This document shows, piece by piece, positions 39,828-49,034 of a stretch of DNA of 64,000 bases. Both the position numbers and the translations under genes were made by a program. The DNA is taken from the NCBI RefSeq assembly GCF_004138485.1, contig NZ_RYEV01000003.1:868001-932000 (forward strand), read 5' to 3'. Under the pieces are notes generated by a model, which was not told the DNA's origin, made no database searches, and saw only the letters and a program-made list of their open reading frames with translations. The DNA comes from Peristeroidobacter soli. GTDB taxonomy: Bacteria; Pseudomonadota; Gammaproteobacteria; Steroidobacterales; Steroidobacteraceae. Position 1 is the stretch's first letter; each line of letters opens with the position of its first letter.

Positions 39828-42719
39828 ATGACCTCCCCAATTTCCAACACCGTGCGCGGCCTGCTCGCTGACAGCGAAAAGCGTCTGGCCGCCGCGCGCG
39901 AAGAAAATCCTGAAAGCTGGCGCGCGATTCTCGAGGAAGGGCGCGTCGCCGAGTCGTTGCCGCGAGTCTGGACGTGCAGCGAGTTCGTCGCGACCAGTTG
40001 CCTGCGTTCGCCGGCGCTGTTGGCCGATCTGATTAGTGACGGACATCTGTTTACGCGCGCGCCCGACGACTGGTTGGCGCAAGAAGCGGAAGCGCGCGTG
40101 CGCGGTGAGACAGAGGCCGATTTGATGGAAGCGCTGCGCCGCTTTCGCCGCCGACAGATGGTCCGGATCGCATGGCGCGATATCGCGGGCTGGGCAACGC
40201 TCGATGAAACCCTCCGCGATCTGTCCACGCTCGCCGATGTTTGTATCGATCTGGTCTACCGTCGCATGTACACCGCGCTGGTCACGAGGTACGGCACGCC
40301 GCGGGGCGCTGAGAGTGGCGAAGCGCAACCGCTGATGATTCTGGGCATGGGCAAACTCGGGGGCGGCGAGTTGAATTACTCGTCCGACATCGATCTGATC
40401 CTGCTGTATCCGGAGGACGGCGAGACCGACGGCGCGCGTCCCATCGACAACGCGGAGTTCTTTCTGCGTCTCGGCCAGAAGATCGTCCAGCAGTTGGCGA
40501 CGCCGACGGTCGATGGTTTCGTGTTTCGAGTGGATCTGCGTTTGCGACCATTCGGCGATAGCGGCCGCCTGGCGCTGAGCTTCGCGTCATTCGAGCACTA
40601 CCTGCAGCAGCACGGTCGCGACTGGGAACGTTACGCGTATGTCAAAGCACGCGCGCTGACGGCGACGGATCAGTTCCCCTCCCTTTATGACGAGGTGCTG
40701 CGGCCGTTTGTTTATCGTCGCTATCTCGACTTCAGCGTGTTCGAGTCGCTGCGTGACATGAAGGCGATGATTGCGCGCGAAGTCGAGCGGCGCGAGTTGA
40801 AGGACAACGTCAAGCTCGGTCCCGGCGGCATTCGCGAAATCGAATTCATCGTGCAGGCGTTCCAGCTGATCCGCGGCGGCAGCGATCGGCGGCTGCAAGG
40901 CAAGGAGCTGCGGTTGATCTTGCCGCAGCTGATCGGTCAGCGACTGCTGCGCGAAGATGCGGTTCGCGATCTGGAAGCTGCGTATGCCTACCTGCGCGTG
41001 CTGGAGAATCGGCTGCAACAGTGGAATGACGAGCAGACGCATCAGCTGCCTGAAGATCCCGTCGCTCGCGAGCGGCTGGCATTCTCGATGAATGTTGGCA
41101 GTTGGGATCAGCTGGCAGCTCAAACCAACGCGCATCGGCAACGGGTCGAACGGTCCTTCACGCAGACCGTGTTCGGTCCGCAGGAGCGCACCGATGGCAT
41201 CGCTTCCGCCACATCCAGCTTCGATCTGGAAGCCGACGAAGACGAGCGGGCGCGAATGCTCGTCAGTTGTGGAGTCGCGGATCCCGCCCCGATCAATGTT
41301 CGGTTCGAAGAGCTGCGCGCAAGCACCTACTACCGTCGGCTCGATGAAACCGGGCGTCGTCGGTTGCGCGATCTGTTGGCGCGTATTCTGCCGATGCTCG
41401 CATCCGATGCCGCGCCGACCACGACGCTCGCCCGAATTCTGCGCATCTTCGAGATGATTGGTGGGCGGACCGTGTATCTGGCTTTGCTGACCGAGAATGC
41501 CGCCGCTCTGCGTCGTCTCGTTGAGCTGTGCGCGCGTAGTCAGTTCCTTGCGGATCAGATCGCCGCGCAGCCGCTGTTGTTGGACGAGTTGATCGATGAG
41601 CGCTTCATCGAAGAAGCGCCGTCGCGGGCGCAGTTCGCTGCCGATCTCGCATCGTCGCGCGGCCGCATGCAGCACGAAGATCCGGAGCGGCAGGTCGAGA
41701 TTCTGCGCCAGTTCCAAAGCGCGGCGATGTTCCGCGTGGCCGTGGCCGACCTCACTGCCGGCTTGCCACTGATGAAGGTCAGCGATCGCTTGACCGATAT
41801 CGCCGAGCTCATCGTGCAGGAAACGTTGTCGCTGGCGTGGGCGCAGATCACCGAGAAGCACGGTGTGCCTCGTTACGTCGACAAGAGCGGCGAATCGCAC
41901 ATGGCCCACATGATCGTGGTGGCTTACGGCAAGCTCGGCGGTCTGGAGCTGGGCTACGGCTCCGATCTGGATCTGGTGTTCCTGCACGACTCGATCGGCG
42001 AGTCGCAACGAACCGATGGCGAGCAGTCCGTCGAGAACACGGTGTTCTTCCAACGGCTCGGACAACGACTCGTGCACTTGTTGACCGTGCATTCGGCCTC
42101 CGGCCGGCTGTATGAGGTCGATACTCGTCTGCGACCGGGGGGCAACAAAGGCATGTTGGTGCAATCGTTGGCCGCGTTTCGCGAGTACGAATTCCAGGAA
42201 GCGTGGACCTGGGAGCATCAATCGTTACTGCGCGCCCGCGCGATCGCCGGCGATCCGCAGGTCTGTGAGCAGTTCGAGCAGGCGCGCATCGAGGTGCTTC
42301 GTAACGCGGTCCGCCGCGACGGCTTGAAGCACGAAGTGCGCAAGATGCGCGAGCGCATGCGGGAGAACCTGTCCAAGGCGCGGCCCGGGCAGATCGATCT
42401 GAAGCAGGATGCCGGCGGTGTCGCCGACCTGGAGTTCCTGGTGCAGTTCTGGATGCTCGAATGGGCGGACCGCTATCCGGAGATCGTCACGTTTTCGGAC
42501 AACATCCGGCAGCTCGAAAGCCTGGGCTCGGGCAACCTGGTGCCTCAGTCACGCGTGGACTTCCTGGTCGACACCTATCGCAAGTACCGCCAGCGCATGC
42601 ACCGGCTGGCCCTGGATGGGGTCAAGAACGTGGTCAGCGACTCGGAATTCGCAGCCGAACGTCGGGGCGTCGTGGAAGTTTGGCAAGAGGTCATGCGCGA
42701 GGCGGGCGATCTGCGATAA
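39828..42719 (+). CDS. glnE: Glutamine synthetase adenylyltransferase/adenylyl-removing enzyme
   Basis: 963 residues. GlnE adds or removes AMP on glutamine synthetase according to PII status. Two nucleotidyltransferase domains are evident: the N-terminal removase site GMGKLGGGELNYSSDIDLIL with PEDGETDG, and the C-terminal transferase site YGKLGGLELGYGSDLDLVFL, each followed by its helical regulatory domain (GPGGIREIEFIVQAFQLI and DAGGVADLEFLVQFWML). The ATG at 39828 is preferred; 19 upstream in-frame codons have no homology. The length matches the family. Confidence 0.96.
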   Translation: MTSPISNTVRGLLADSEKRLAAAREENPESWRAILEEGRVAESLPRVWTCSEFVATSCLRSPALLADLISDGHLFTRAPDDWLAQEAEARVRGETEADLMEALRRFRRRQMVRIAWRDIAGWATLDETLRDLSTLADVCIDLVYRRMYTALVTRYGTPRGAESGEAQPLMILGMGKLGGGELNYSSDIDLILLYPEDGETDGARPIDNAEFFLRLGQKIVQQLATPTVDGFVFRVDLRLRPFGDSGRLALSFASFEHYLQQHGRDWERYAYVKARALTATDQFPSLYDEVLRPFVYRRYLDFSVFESLRDMKAMIAREVERRELKDNVKLGPGGIREIEFIVQAFQLIRGGSDRRLQGKELRLILPQLIGQRLLREDAVRDLEAAYAYLRVLENRLQQWNDEQTHQLPEDPVARERLAFSMNVGSWDQLAAQTNAHRQRVERSFTQTVFGPQERTDGIASATSSFDLEADEDERARMLVSCGVADPAPINVRFEELRASTYYRRLDETGRRRLRDLLARILPMLASDAAPTTTLARILRIFEMIGGRTVYLALLTENAAALRRLVELCARSQFLADQIAAQPLLLDELIDERFIEEAPSRAQFAADLASSRGRMQHEDPERQVEILRQFQSAAMFRVAVADLTAGLPLMKVSDRLTDIAELIVQETLSLAWAQITEKHGVPRYVDKSGESHMAHMIVVAYGKLGGLELGYGSDLDLVFLHDSIGESQRTDGEQSVENTVFFQRLGQRLVHLLTVHSASGRLYEVDTRLRPGGNKGMLVQSLAAFREYEFQEAWTWEHQSLLRARAIAGDPQVCEQFEQARIEVLRNAVRRDGLKHEVRKMRERMRENLSKARPGQIDLKQDAGGVADLEFLVQFWMLEWADRYPEIVTFSDNIRQLESLGSGNLVPQSRVDFLVDTYRKYRQRMHRLALDGVKNVVSDSEFAAERRGVVEVWQEVMREAGDLR

Positions 42720-42750
42720 TCCGCCTCCCGAAGAAGCTGCCGATGCCGTT

Positions 42751-42951
42751 ATGACGACTGAACCTGCCGCCAAGCTGATCCAGCCCAACGCCCAGAACCA
42801 GTACACCGTGACCGCGGCCGACCTGCCCTTGTCGTGTCCGATGCCCGGCATGCACCTGTGGAACTCGCATCCCAAGGTGTTCCTGCCCATCGAGAAGACG
42901 GGCTGGGCCAAGTGTCCCTACTGCAGCGCTGAATACACGCTGAGCCGCTGA
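42751..42951 (+). CDS. zf-CHCC zinc-finger domain protein
   Basis: 66 residues starting at ATG 42751. The chain DLPLSCPMPGMHLWNSHPKV with WAKCPYCSAEY gives Cys, His, Cys, Cys zinc ligands in zf-CHCC spacing, related to the small subunit of mitochondrial complex I (NDUFS6). In many proteobacteria this tiny gene sits beside ilvE or glnE; here it begins 31 bases after glnE and ilvE is missing. Function unknown. Confidence 0.88.
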   Translation: MTTEPAAKLIQPNAQNQYTVTAADLPLSCPMPGMHLWNSHPKVFLPIEKTGWAKCPYCSAEYTLSR

Positions 42952-43006
42952 GTCCGAGCGGTAATACCTCACGCTCCGGCGTGAGTCGATTCGGTACCAT
43001 CGCCGG

Positions 43007-44137
43007 ATGACAAAAACACTGGACACGACGCCGGCGGCCGATGGCTTCCACATGCCGGCCGAATTCGAGGCCCACGACGGTTGCTGGATGCTCTGGCCGG
43101 AGCGGCCGAGCAACTGGCGGCTCGGCGCCAAGCCGGCCCAAAAGGCCTTTGCCGCCGTTGCCACCGCAATCGCCACTGGCGAACCCGTTACGGTCGGCGT
43201 CTCCCGCGGGCAGTACCTCCAGGCTCGTGCGATGCTTCCCGATGCGATCCGCGTCGTGGAGATGTCCAGCGACGACGCCTGGATGCGCGATGTCGGCCCG
43301 ACCTTCGTGGTCAACAAACGGCGCGAGCTGCGCGGCGTGGACTGGGTGTTCAACGCCTGGGGCGGCATCAGCGGCGGTTTGTATTTCCCTTGGGATCAGG
43401 ACGACCTGGTCGCCCGCAAGGTCTGCGAGCTCGAAGGCGCCGATCGATATCGCGCCCCGTTCGTACTGGAAGGCGGCGCCATCCATGTCGACGGCGAAGG
43501 CACGCTGATCACCACCGAAGAGTGTCTGCTCAGCCCGCATCGCAATCCGCATCTGGACAAGGGGCAGCTGGAAATCCTGCTGCACGAATACCTGGGTATC
43601 ACCAGCGTCATCTGGCTGGGCAAAGGCGTCATCGACGATGAGACCACCGGGCACGTCGACAACCTGTGTTGTTTCGCGCGACCGGGCGAAGTGATTCTCA
43701 CGTGGACCGACAACAAGCGCGATCCGCAGTATCAGGTGTCGCAGGATGCCTATGAGCGTCTGATGGAATCCCGGGATGCACAAGGTCGCAAGTTGAAAGT
43801 GCACAAGCTGATTCAACCGGGGCCGCTGAAACGCACGCATGCGGAATCTCTGGATGTCGATGTGGCGGATGCAGGCACGGCTTCGCGCAAGATCGGGGAA
43901 CGGTTGGCGGGCTCGTACGTCAACTTCTACATGGGCAACTCCACCATCGTGATGCCGTTGCTGGATCCAAAGCAGGACGGTGCCGCTACGCGCACGTTGC
44001 AGAAGATTTTCCCGGAGCGCCGGATCATCGGCGTGCAAGCGCGCGAGATTTTGCTAGGCGGCGGCAACATTCATTGCATTACTCAGCAGGTGCCGGCGCG
44101 TAAGCCGGTGCGCGGTAACCCCCCGAAGAGGAAGTGA
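43007..44137 (+). CDS. aguA: Agmatine deiminase
   Basis: 376 residues. It converts agmatine to N-carbamoylputrescine in the arginine-decarboxylase route to putrescine. The guanidine-modifying fold shows [19 protein letters not shown] at the start, [53 protein letters not shown] and the catalytic cysteine in [12 protein letters not shown]-carbamoylputrescine amidase (aguB) is not adjacent. It is followed after 3 bases by a polyphosphate kinase gene, perhaps co-transcribed. Confidence 0.95.
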   Translation: MTKTLDTTPAADGFHMPAEFEAHDGCWMLWPERPSNWRLGAKPAQKAFAAVATAIATGEPVTVGVSRGQYLQARAMLPDAIRVVEMSSDDAWMRDVGPTFVVNKRRELRGVDWVFNAWGGISGGLYFPWDQDDLVARKVCELEGADRYRAPFVLEGGAIHVDGEGTLITTEECLLSPHRNPHLDKGQLEILLHEYLGITSVIWLGKGVIDDETTGHVDNLCCFARPGEVILTWTDNKRDPQYQVSQDAYERLMESRDAQGRKLKVHKLIQPGPLKRTHAESLDVDVADAGTASRKIGERLAGSYVNFYMGNSTIVMPLLDPKQDGAATRTLQKIFPERRIIGVQAREILLGGGNIHCITQQVPARKPVRGNPPKRK

Positions 44138-44140
44138 GCA

Positions 44141-45586
44141 ATGCCGGCTCCACGCATCAGTAAGGCGGCCTTCCAACGAAACCTGCCGACACTGCGCGAT
44201 GAGCTGCTCGACCTGCAACTCAAACTGCACACGGCGAAGTCGTGTGCGGTCGCCGTCATCATCGCCGGCACCCCTGCCGCGGGCCGCAGCGAAACCGTCA
44301 ACGAGCTGCTCGAATGGCTCGATCCCAAACATATCGGCGTGCATGCGCTCGGTTCTCCGTCCGCCGAGGATCGCAAGTTTCCGGCGCTGTGGCGCTTCTG
44401 GCAGAAGCTGCCGGCGCGCGGACGGATGACGTTCTTTTTCGCCGGCTGGTACGGCGAATATCTCACCGGCGTCGTCAAGGACCGCAAGTCCAAGCAGCGC
44501 GACAAGCGTTCGGTCGAGCGGATTCTTCAGCTCGAGAAGATGCTGGTGCGCGACGGGGTCCGCGTCGTGAAGATTTATCTGCACACCGATCATGAGACTC
44601 AGCAGAAACGTCTCAAACAGCTGCGTGCCAGCAAACTCACGAGCTGGCGCGTCACCAAGGAAGATCGTTGGCAGGCGAAGCACTTCGATCAAGTGAATCG
44701 GGTGGTGCGCTCCTGCTTGAACGCAACCGACCACGAGGCCGCGCCGTGGCATCGGGTGGACGGCACCGATCAGGAATATCGTTTGCTGAGCGTCGGCAGG
44801 ATTCTGCGCGACCAGATTGCGGCTGGCTTGCAGGCCGCGGAACAGAAGCGTCGCGACTGGCCCGCTACTAAACCGGGCAAAGTGAAGCCGCTGACAGTGC
44901 CGCCGACCCAGCACCCGCTCGATGACGATGAGTACGAACGGCAGCTCGAAACATTGCAGGGACGGTTGGCCCGGCTCGTGCGCAAGTCGCGCTTCTGCGA
45001 GCACGGCATGGTGCTGGCGTTCGAAGGCATGGACGCGGCGGGGAAGGGCGGCGCCATTCGCCGCATCACGCATGCGCTGGATGCGCGTCAGTATCAAGTT
45101 GTGCCGGTGTCGGCGCCGACGCCGGAGGAGTTGTCGTATCCCTATCTGTGGCGCTTCTGGCGTCACATTCCCGCGCTCGGCTCGATCACGATCTACGATC
45201 GCTCCTGGTACGGGCGCGTGCTGGTGGAGCGTGTGCGCGATCTCACCCCCGATGCGGATTGGAAACGCGCCTATGCCGAGATCGTCGAATTCGAACGGCA
45301 GCTGACGGAGCACGGCTTGTTGGTGGCGAAGTTCTGGCTGTCGGTCAGCAAGGATGAGCAACTGAAACGATTCAAGGCGCGCGATGACGACCCGTTGAAA
45401 CGGTTCAAGGTGGATCGCGAAGATTGGGCGAACCGGCGCTACTACGATGCCTATCAAACCGCCGCTACCGAGATGATCCGCCGCACGGACGCGAAGGATG
45501 CGAAATGGCACGTCGTCGCGGCGGACGATAAGAAACAGGCGCGGTTGACGGTGCTGAAGGCGGTTTGCGAGACGCTCGAGCGCTGA
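44141..45586 (+). CDS. pap: Polyphosphate:AMP phosphotransferase (two-domain PPK2)
   Basis: 481 residues with two tandem PPK2 domains (about 1-230 and 250-481), as in class II PPK2 enzymes that make ADP from AMP and polyphosphate. The C-terminal copy has an intact Walker A (EGMDAAGKGGAIRR), the SYPYLWRFWRHIP lid and YDRSWYGRVLVERV. The N-terminal copy has a decayed Walker A (AGTPAAGRSETVNE, the Lys replaced by Arg) but keeps FFFAGWYGEYL. Only the second domain is therefore likely to be catalytic, which is also the known pattern for this class. Confidence 0.92.
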   Translation: MPAPRISKAAFQRNLPTLRDELLDLQLKLHTAKSCAVAVIIAGTPAAGRSETVNELLEWLDPKHIGVHALGSPSAEDRKFPALWRFWQKLPARGRMTFFFAGWYGEYLTGVVKDRKSKQRDKRSVERILQLEKMLVRDGVRVVKIYLHTDHETQQKRLKQLRASKLTSWRVTKEDRWQAKHFDQVNRVVRSCLNATDHEAAPWHRVDGTDQEYRLLSVGRILRDQIAAGLQAAEQKRRDWPATKPGKVKPLTVPPTQHPLDDDEYERQLETLQGRLARLVRKSRFCEHGMVLAFEGMDAAGKGGAIRRITHALDARQYQVVPVSAPTPEELSYPYLWRFWRHIPALGSITIYDRSWYGRVLVERVRDLTPDADWKRAYAEIVEFERQLTEHGLLVAKFWLSVSKDEQLKRFKARDDDPLKRFKVDREDWANRRYYDAYQTAATEMIRRTDAKDAKWHVVAADDKKQARLTVLKAVCETLER

Positions 45587-45610
45587 GGGGTCTCGGCCGG
45601 CTGTCTCATC

Positions 45611-45876
45611 CTGGAGGGAGTTGTTCGGACTGTCAGCGAGGACTCCTCGGTGCTGAATCAGGACAGCGGCGCTTCGCAAGGTTCCGCGAGTCCTGCGCTG
45701 GCATTCAAAGCGATTGTCGAATTGTAGATCCAACGGCTCGCCACCGGCGATGTGGAATTACCACTCGCTGCGGGGATGCAATTGTCGGCGGAGATCTGCA
45801 AGGGAAGAGGACGGTGCTTGAGTATTTGTTGTCGCCAGTGCAGCGGGTGGTGTCGGAGGCGGCGTCGGAGCGGTAG
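45611..45876 (+). pseudogene. Remnant of an HlyD-family secretion adaptor, C-terminal end
   Basis: Reading from 45611 gives LEGVVRTVSEDSSVL, then ALAFKAIVEL, an in-frame TAG at 45725-45727, then LPLAAGMQLSAEIC. A one-base shift near 45800 restores the frame RTVLEYLLSPVQRVVSEA and ends at the TAG at 45874. This order (GMQ-x-AEI, then RTVLEYLLSPVQ) is the C-terminal end of HlyD-type periplasmic adaptors of type I secretion. Only about 85 residues of a roughly 400-residue protein remain, with at least two disabling changes. It begins about 25 bases after the pap stop codon, so the deletion joined it to that gene. Confidence 0.75.
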
Positions 45877-45900
45877 ATCAGGGAAATACTGGGCGTCACT

Positions 45901-46242
45901 ATGAGATTCGTACTCCTGTTAGTAGCTACCTTGGCCTCGGGCGGCTGTGCTACAGGCGATCCATTGCCCGCAGCCTGCTTGCCAGAGCACGTTGCACCCG
46001 GCCTCAGTGTCGTTGACGGGGAGGAGCGTAGGGCGCTTCTCGACGAACTTTCTATCGCTATCGATGTGGCTTCGGTAACTAAATTCGACCGCAGAAACAG
46101 TAAGCAGTACGTTGCCCGATCCGCGGATAGAGCGATTGTTTGTGAACTCAGCACCTGCTTGCCCGCTTGGTGGAGATTCGAACGTGTCGATGGCACTTGG
46201 ACATATCGAAGCCATGACCCGGCGATATGCCTCGTACGCTGA
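45901..46242 (+). CDS. Small putative lipoprotein
   Basis: 113 residues. The N-terminus MRFVLLLVATLASGGCATGD is a lipoprotein signal with lipobox ASGGC. The mature part has four further cysteines and no family I recognise. Base composition is visibly less GC-rich, with more A/T third positions, than flanking genes. No strong ribosome site precedes the ATG. Together with the HlyD remnant this suggests acquired, decaying DNA. Confidence 0.5.
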   Translation: MRFVLLLVATLASGGCATGDPLPAACLPEHVAPGLSVVDGEERRALLDELSIAIDVASVTKFDRRNSKQYVARSADRAIVCELSTCLPAWWRFERVDGTWTYRSHDPAICLVR

Positions 46243-46298
46243 GCTTTCAGTCGGATCGAGCGGTTGCTTGCGAGCGTGGCTCGTGGTCTGCATGGTAA

Positions 46299-46508
46299 AT
46301 GCATACATCGAAGCCATTGCGGCTTGGCAAATGCATGAATGAGCAATTGACGCAGGTAGAAGGTGCTTTGAGCTCCACTTATCAGAAGGTGTTGGCGCGG
46401 TTGGCAAGGCCTGATTGGCTGAGCATCTGGGCGGTCGGACACGGCGGCCTACGGCGGAGATCTGGCGTTGAGTTGACGAGGAGGGGGTGGGATCACCCGT
46501 CTTGGTGA
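46299..46508 (+). other. Short open frame, possibly truncated LprI-like domain
   Basis: The frame reads CMNEQLTQVEGALSSTYQKV then LARLARPDWLSI, reminiscent of the helical repeat of LprI/DUF1311 lysozyme-inhibitor-like domains (Cys, then L-x-x-x-Y-x-x-L-L). The rest lacks similarity and a proper start or signal peptide. It may be a broken 3' part of the upstream lipoprotein gene or chance. I give it as a low-confidence remnant. Confidence 0.22.
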
Positions 46509-47476
46509 ACGCCCAACACGAAAACAACGTCTGGCGAATGCTCCACGGCGATGTCCTCGCTGACGCCGAGGTCGAGGCGCCAGCCGGACTCGAATAAATA
46601 GTCACCGCCGACGGTCAGCACGACGGCGTCGCTGAAGAAATCCAGATCACTGTCGTATGCCGCGGTGTGCGCGTCGAATTGCGCCTTGAACGACAGCCCG
46701 CGCCAGGTGCGCACGCTCACGCCGGCCATGCCGCTCCACACGACGCTGCGCTGTTGATCGGGGAGCAGATCGCCCTCGCCGAGATAGGTGACGCCTGCCT
46801 GTCCGAACATGGTCCAGCGGCTGTTGAGTGGTGAATGTCGGCCCGCCAGCACCAAGGAAACATCCGTTGCGCCGCTGCCGGTCAGTTTGTCCGCGTCGCC
46901 GGTGGGAAGTTTGATATCCAGCCAGGCAGTGAGCGTCGAGCTTGCTGCGGAGTGGAGTTCATAGCCGAGGGCGGCCTGAAGATCCCCGAGGCCACTGGAC
47001 GACGATGTAATGTCCAGCTGTCGCGTCCCCGTGCGGGTGTAGGCGATGGCAATCTGATCGTCCGGCAACGCTGAGCGTGCGCCGTCCGGCAGGCCGAAGG
47101 TGTTGTGCCAGCTGTCGATGAAACTATCGAGAGTGCCGCCGCCGGTATAACGATAAGGAACCTGCAGCCGCCAGCCGACGCGATCCGTGAGTTTGCCTTC
47201 CAGGATGGCGCGAGCTTCGCGAGTTTCGGCGTCGACGAGCAGCGCCTCGTCGCCGTGCGATTGCATGATCGCGGTGCTGCCCCAGTACAGATCGAGGCCG
47301 CCGGAGAATTCGTCCGCGATGCGTGACGGCAGGGTCGTCGGTAGCCCAAAGCCTGCCAGCAGAGGGTTTTGATCTCGAACCACGAAAGGCGTGCCGGCGG
47401 CAGGCTCGTCAGCGGCGGCAGGGGGGATGCTGCCGGCGGAAGTCACCAGCAGCGCGCTGAGGATCGGTAGCCTCAC
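46493..47476 (-). CDS. DUF3187 family outer-membrane-type protein
   Basis: 327 residues from a GTG start. A signal peptide (LPILSALLVTSAGSIPPAAA) precedes a beta-rich chain with alternating hydrophobic strands and a DUF3187-like core: RDQNPLLAGFGLPTTLPS, EARAILEGKLTDRVGWRLQV, then GTLDSFIDSWHNTFGLPDGA. The family is thought to form outer-membrane beta barrels; function unknown. It lies 6 bases after the DUF3570 gene on the same strand and is the last gene of the envelope operon. Confidence 0.83.
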   Translation of the reverse strand: MRLPILSALLVTSAGSIPPAAADEPAAGTPFVVRDQNPLLAGFGLPTTLPSRIADEFSGGLDLYWGSTAIMQSHGDEALLVDAETREARAILEGKLTDRVGWRLQVPYRYTGGGTLDSFIDSWHNTFGLPDGARSALPDDQIAIAYTRTGTRQLDITSSSSGLGDLQAALGYELHSAASSTLTAWLDIKLPTGDADKLTGSGATDVSLVLAGRHSPLNSRWTMFGQAGVTYLGEGDLLPDQQRSVVWSGMAGVSVRTWRGLSFKAQFDAHTAAYDSDLDFFSDAVVLTVGGDYLFESGWRLDLGVSEDIAVEHSPDVVFVLGVHQDG

Positions 47477-47482
47477 GAGTCG

Positions 47483-48667
47483 TTAGAACCAGATCGACAC
47501 GAACGCCTGAATCACGTTCGCGCCGAACTCGTACAACGGCTCGCTGCCAGCGGGCGCGTAGCCCGGGTCGGTGGGCAGCAACTTCGAGACGCGGGCGTCG
47601 CGGAAGTCGTCGTATTTGAACTCGATGCGGTCGTAGAACAGATTCACCGAGCCCTTCTTCACGAAGCGCCAGCCGGTCTGCGCGAACTCGTAGCTGGCGC
47701 CGATGCGGAAGGCCATGCTGTTGAACGTCGACAGCTCCTTGTCGCGCGCCATGAAGTTCTGCTGGTTCACGCGACCGAACAGATCGGAATAGAACTCGGC
47801 GTTGTCCTGCTGGTAGTAACGAACGCGAGCTTCCAGCGTCCATTGCTGTTTGATGGGATGGATATAGCCGAGCTCGAAGGTATCGGCCCGGATCCGCCAG
47901 GTGTCGGTGAAGAAACGATAGCCGCCGTAAACCACTGCGCGATACGGCAGGAAGTAACGGCCATTCAACGCCACCGCGTTGCTGGTCCGAGTGCGCGGAT
48001 AGATTTCCTGCGCCAGGATGAAGCGGCGGTTGTCGTTCGGATCGATGTAGCGATACGAGCGATACGGATTGTTCAGGAAGCCTTCGTCCGTGATCACTTC
48101 GAGGTTCATCGCGGCGATGAACGACTTGGTCAGGATCTGCGACACGCCGACGCGATAGCTCCAGCGATCGATGTCCCGCTCGAAGCTGGGATCGGTGGAG
48201 TTGCGCACCTTATCGGCGCCGCGCGAAAAGCCCATGCTGATCGTGGTCAGGTCGCCGAACAGATCCTGGCTCAGGCCGAAGCTCGCGGTCTGGGCTTCGT
48301 AGTCGTTCTCTTCGCTGTTGGTGTAGCTGAGGTTGTACGTGGTCTTGCCGCGCAGGTACTCGAAGCCGAGCGAGTACTGATCTCGCTCTTCCTTGTACTG
48401 GCTGGCGCCGCTCACCTCGACGTCGATGGACGCACTGGTGATCATGTCCTGGTAGTAATTGGCGGTGACGGCGTACTTCTCCGCCATCTTCTTGCGTACC
48501 AGCACCGACGGACCTTGAATGGTCACGCCGCCGCCTTCGTAACGATGATAGAGCGCGTCGGCGCGATCGTCGGGCAGCACGCCGGCCGAGCTCACCAGCG
48601 GCAGCGCCAGCGCGGCGCCCGCCACCATCGACCAGAGAATGCGTGCTTTGTTACGGGCCAGGCTCAT
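47483..48667 (-). CDS. DUF3570 family beta-barrel protein
   Basis: 394 residues. The signal peptide (ILWSMVAGAALALPLVSSAG) is followed by amphipathic strands typical of an outer-membrane barrel and ends in the aromatic Phe of SIWF, a usual C-terminal insertion signal. DUF3570 features include DRADALYHRYEGGGVTIQGP near the mature start and YNLSYTNSEENDYEAQTASF. The start of the gene is 8 bases after DUF4266, a pairing seen repeatedly in Gram-negative genomes, usually with a thioredoxin-like gene as here. The transported or bound compound is unknown. Confidence 0.87.
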   Translation of the reverse strand: MSLARNKARILWSMVAGAALALPLVSSAGVLPDDRADALYHRYEGGGVTIQGPSVLVRKKMAEKYAVTANYYQDMITSASIDVEVSGASQYKEERDQYSLGFEYLRGKTTYNLSYTNSEENDYEAQTASFGLSQDLFGDLTTISMGFSRGADKVRNSTDPSFERDIDRWSYRVGVSQILTKSFIAAMNLEVITDEGFLNNPYRSYRYIDPNDNRRFILAQEIYPRTRTSNAVALNGRYFLPYRAVVYGGYRFFTDTWRIRADTFELGYIHPIKQQWTLEARVRYYQQDNAEFYSDLFGRVNQQNFMARDKELSTFNSMAFRIGASYEFAQTGWRFVKKGSVNLFYDRIEFKYDDFRDARVSKLLPTDPGYAPAGSEPLYEFGANVIQAFVSIWF

Positions 48668-48675
48668 GCGAGTTC

Positions 48676-48912
48676 TCAGTTACAGCCGCAGCCACCGCCG
48701 CCGCCGCCGAGCGCGCCACGCGCGCCCTCACGAGCCTCGAACACGTGGTCCATGTAAGCAGAGGAGACGGGATTGGGATTCGCGGCCATGAGCGGATCGG
48801 CCAGCTGCTGACGCTCGTAAGGCTTCACCCACGGCTCGATGTTGCCGCAGGCGGAAAGGCCGGAGACCAGCGCCACGGCTGCCGCTACCTTGACCGCGAT
48901 TCCTTTAATCAC
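48676..48912 (-). CDS. DUF4266 small lipoprotein with Gly/Cys C-terminus
   Basis: 78 residues from the GTG at 48912, which has GAGAGG at good spacing; upstream in-frame codons add a non-signal stretch. The lipobox is GLSAC (Cys 22). The mature peptide has the DUF4266 pattern WVKPYERQQLADPLM and ends in a run of glycines followed by CGCN (Cys 75 and Cys 77). The tail could bind metal or be a disulfide/thiol site for the neighbouring TlpA thioredoxin. Function unknown. Confidence 0.85.
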   Translation of the reverse strand: MIKGIAVKVAAAVALVSGLSACGNIEPWVKPYERQQLADPLMAANPNPVSSAYMDHVFEAREGARGALGGGGGGCGCN

Positions 48913-49034
48913 GTCAAACCCTCTCGAACTATCCAACCGACTGCCCAGTCCCAACCTCGTCAACTTCGCTCAACGGAGCATTTCAATCAGTTGCACGTCG
49001 GCCAGCTCAGGGAGGTCGAGTAATCGACGCTTCC

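Noticed and set aside
40587-42221. Minus-strand open frame of 544 codons opposite glnE
   Set aside because: Shadow of GlnE, which has both nucleotidyltransferase signatures on the plus strand.
44054-45733. Minus-strand open frame of 559 codons opposite pap
   Set aside because: Antisense to an intact PPK2 domain pair; low-complexity His/Arg/Leu composition.
45705-46605. Minus-strand open frames of 228-245 codons in the scar region
   Set aside because: Ser/Arg/Thr-rich translations without signal, domain or ribosome site; the plus strand has a proper lipoprotein signal.
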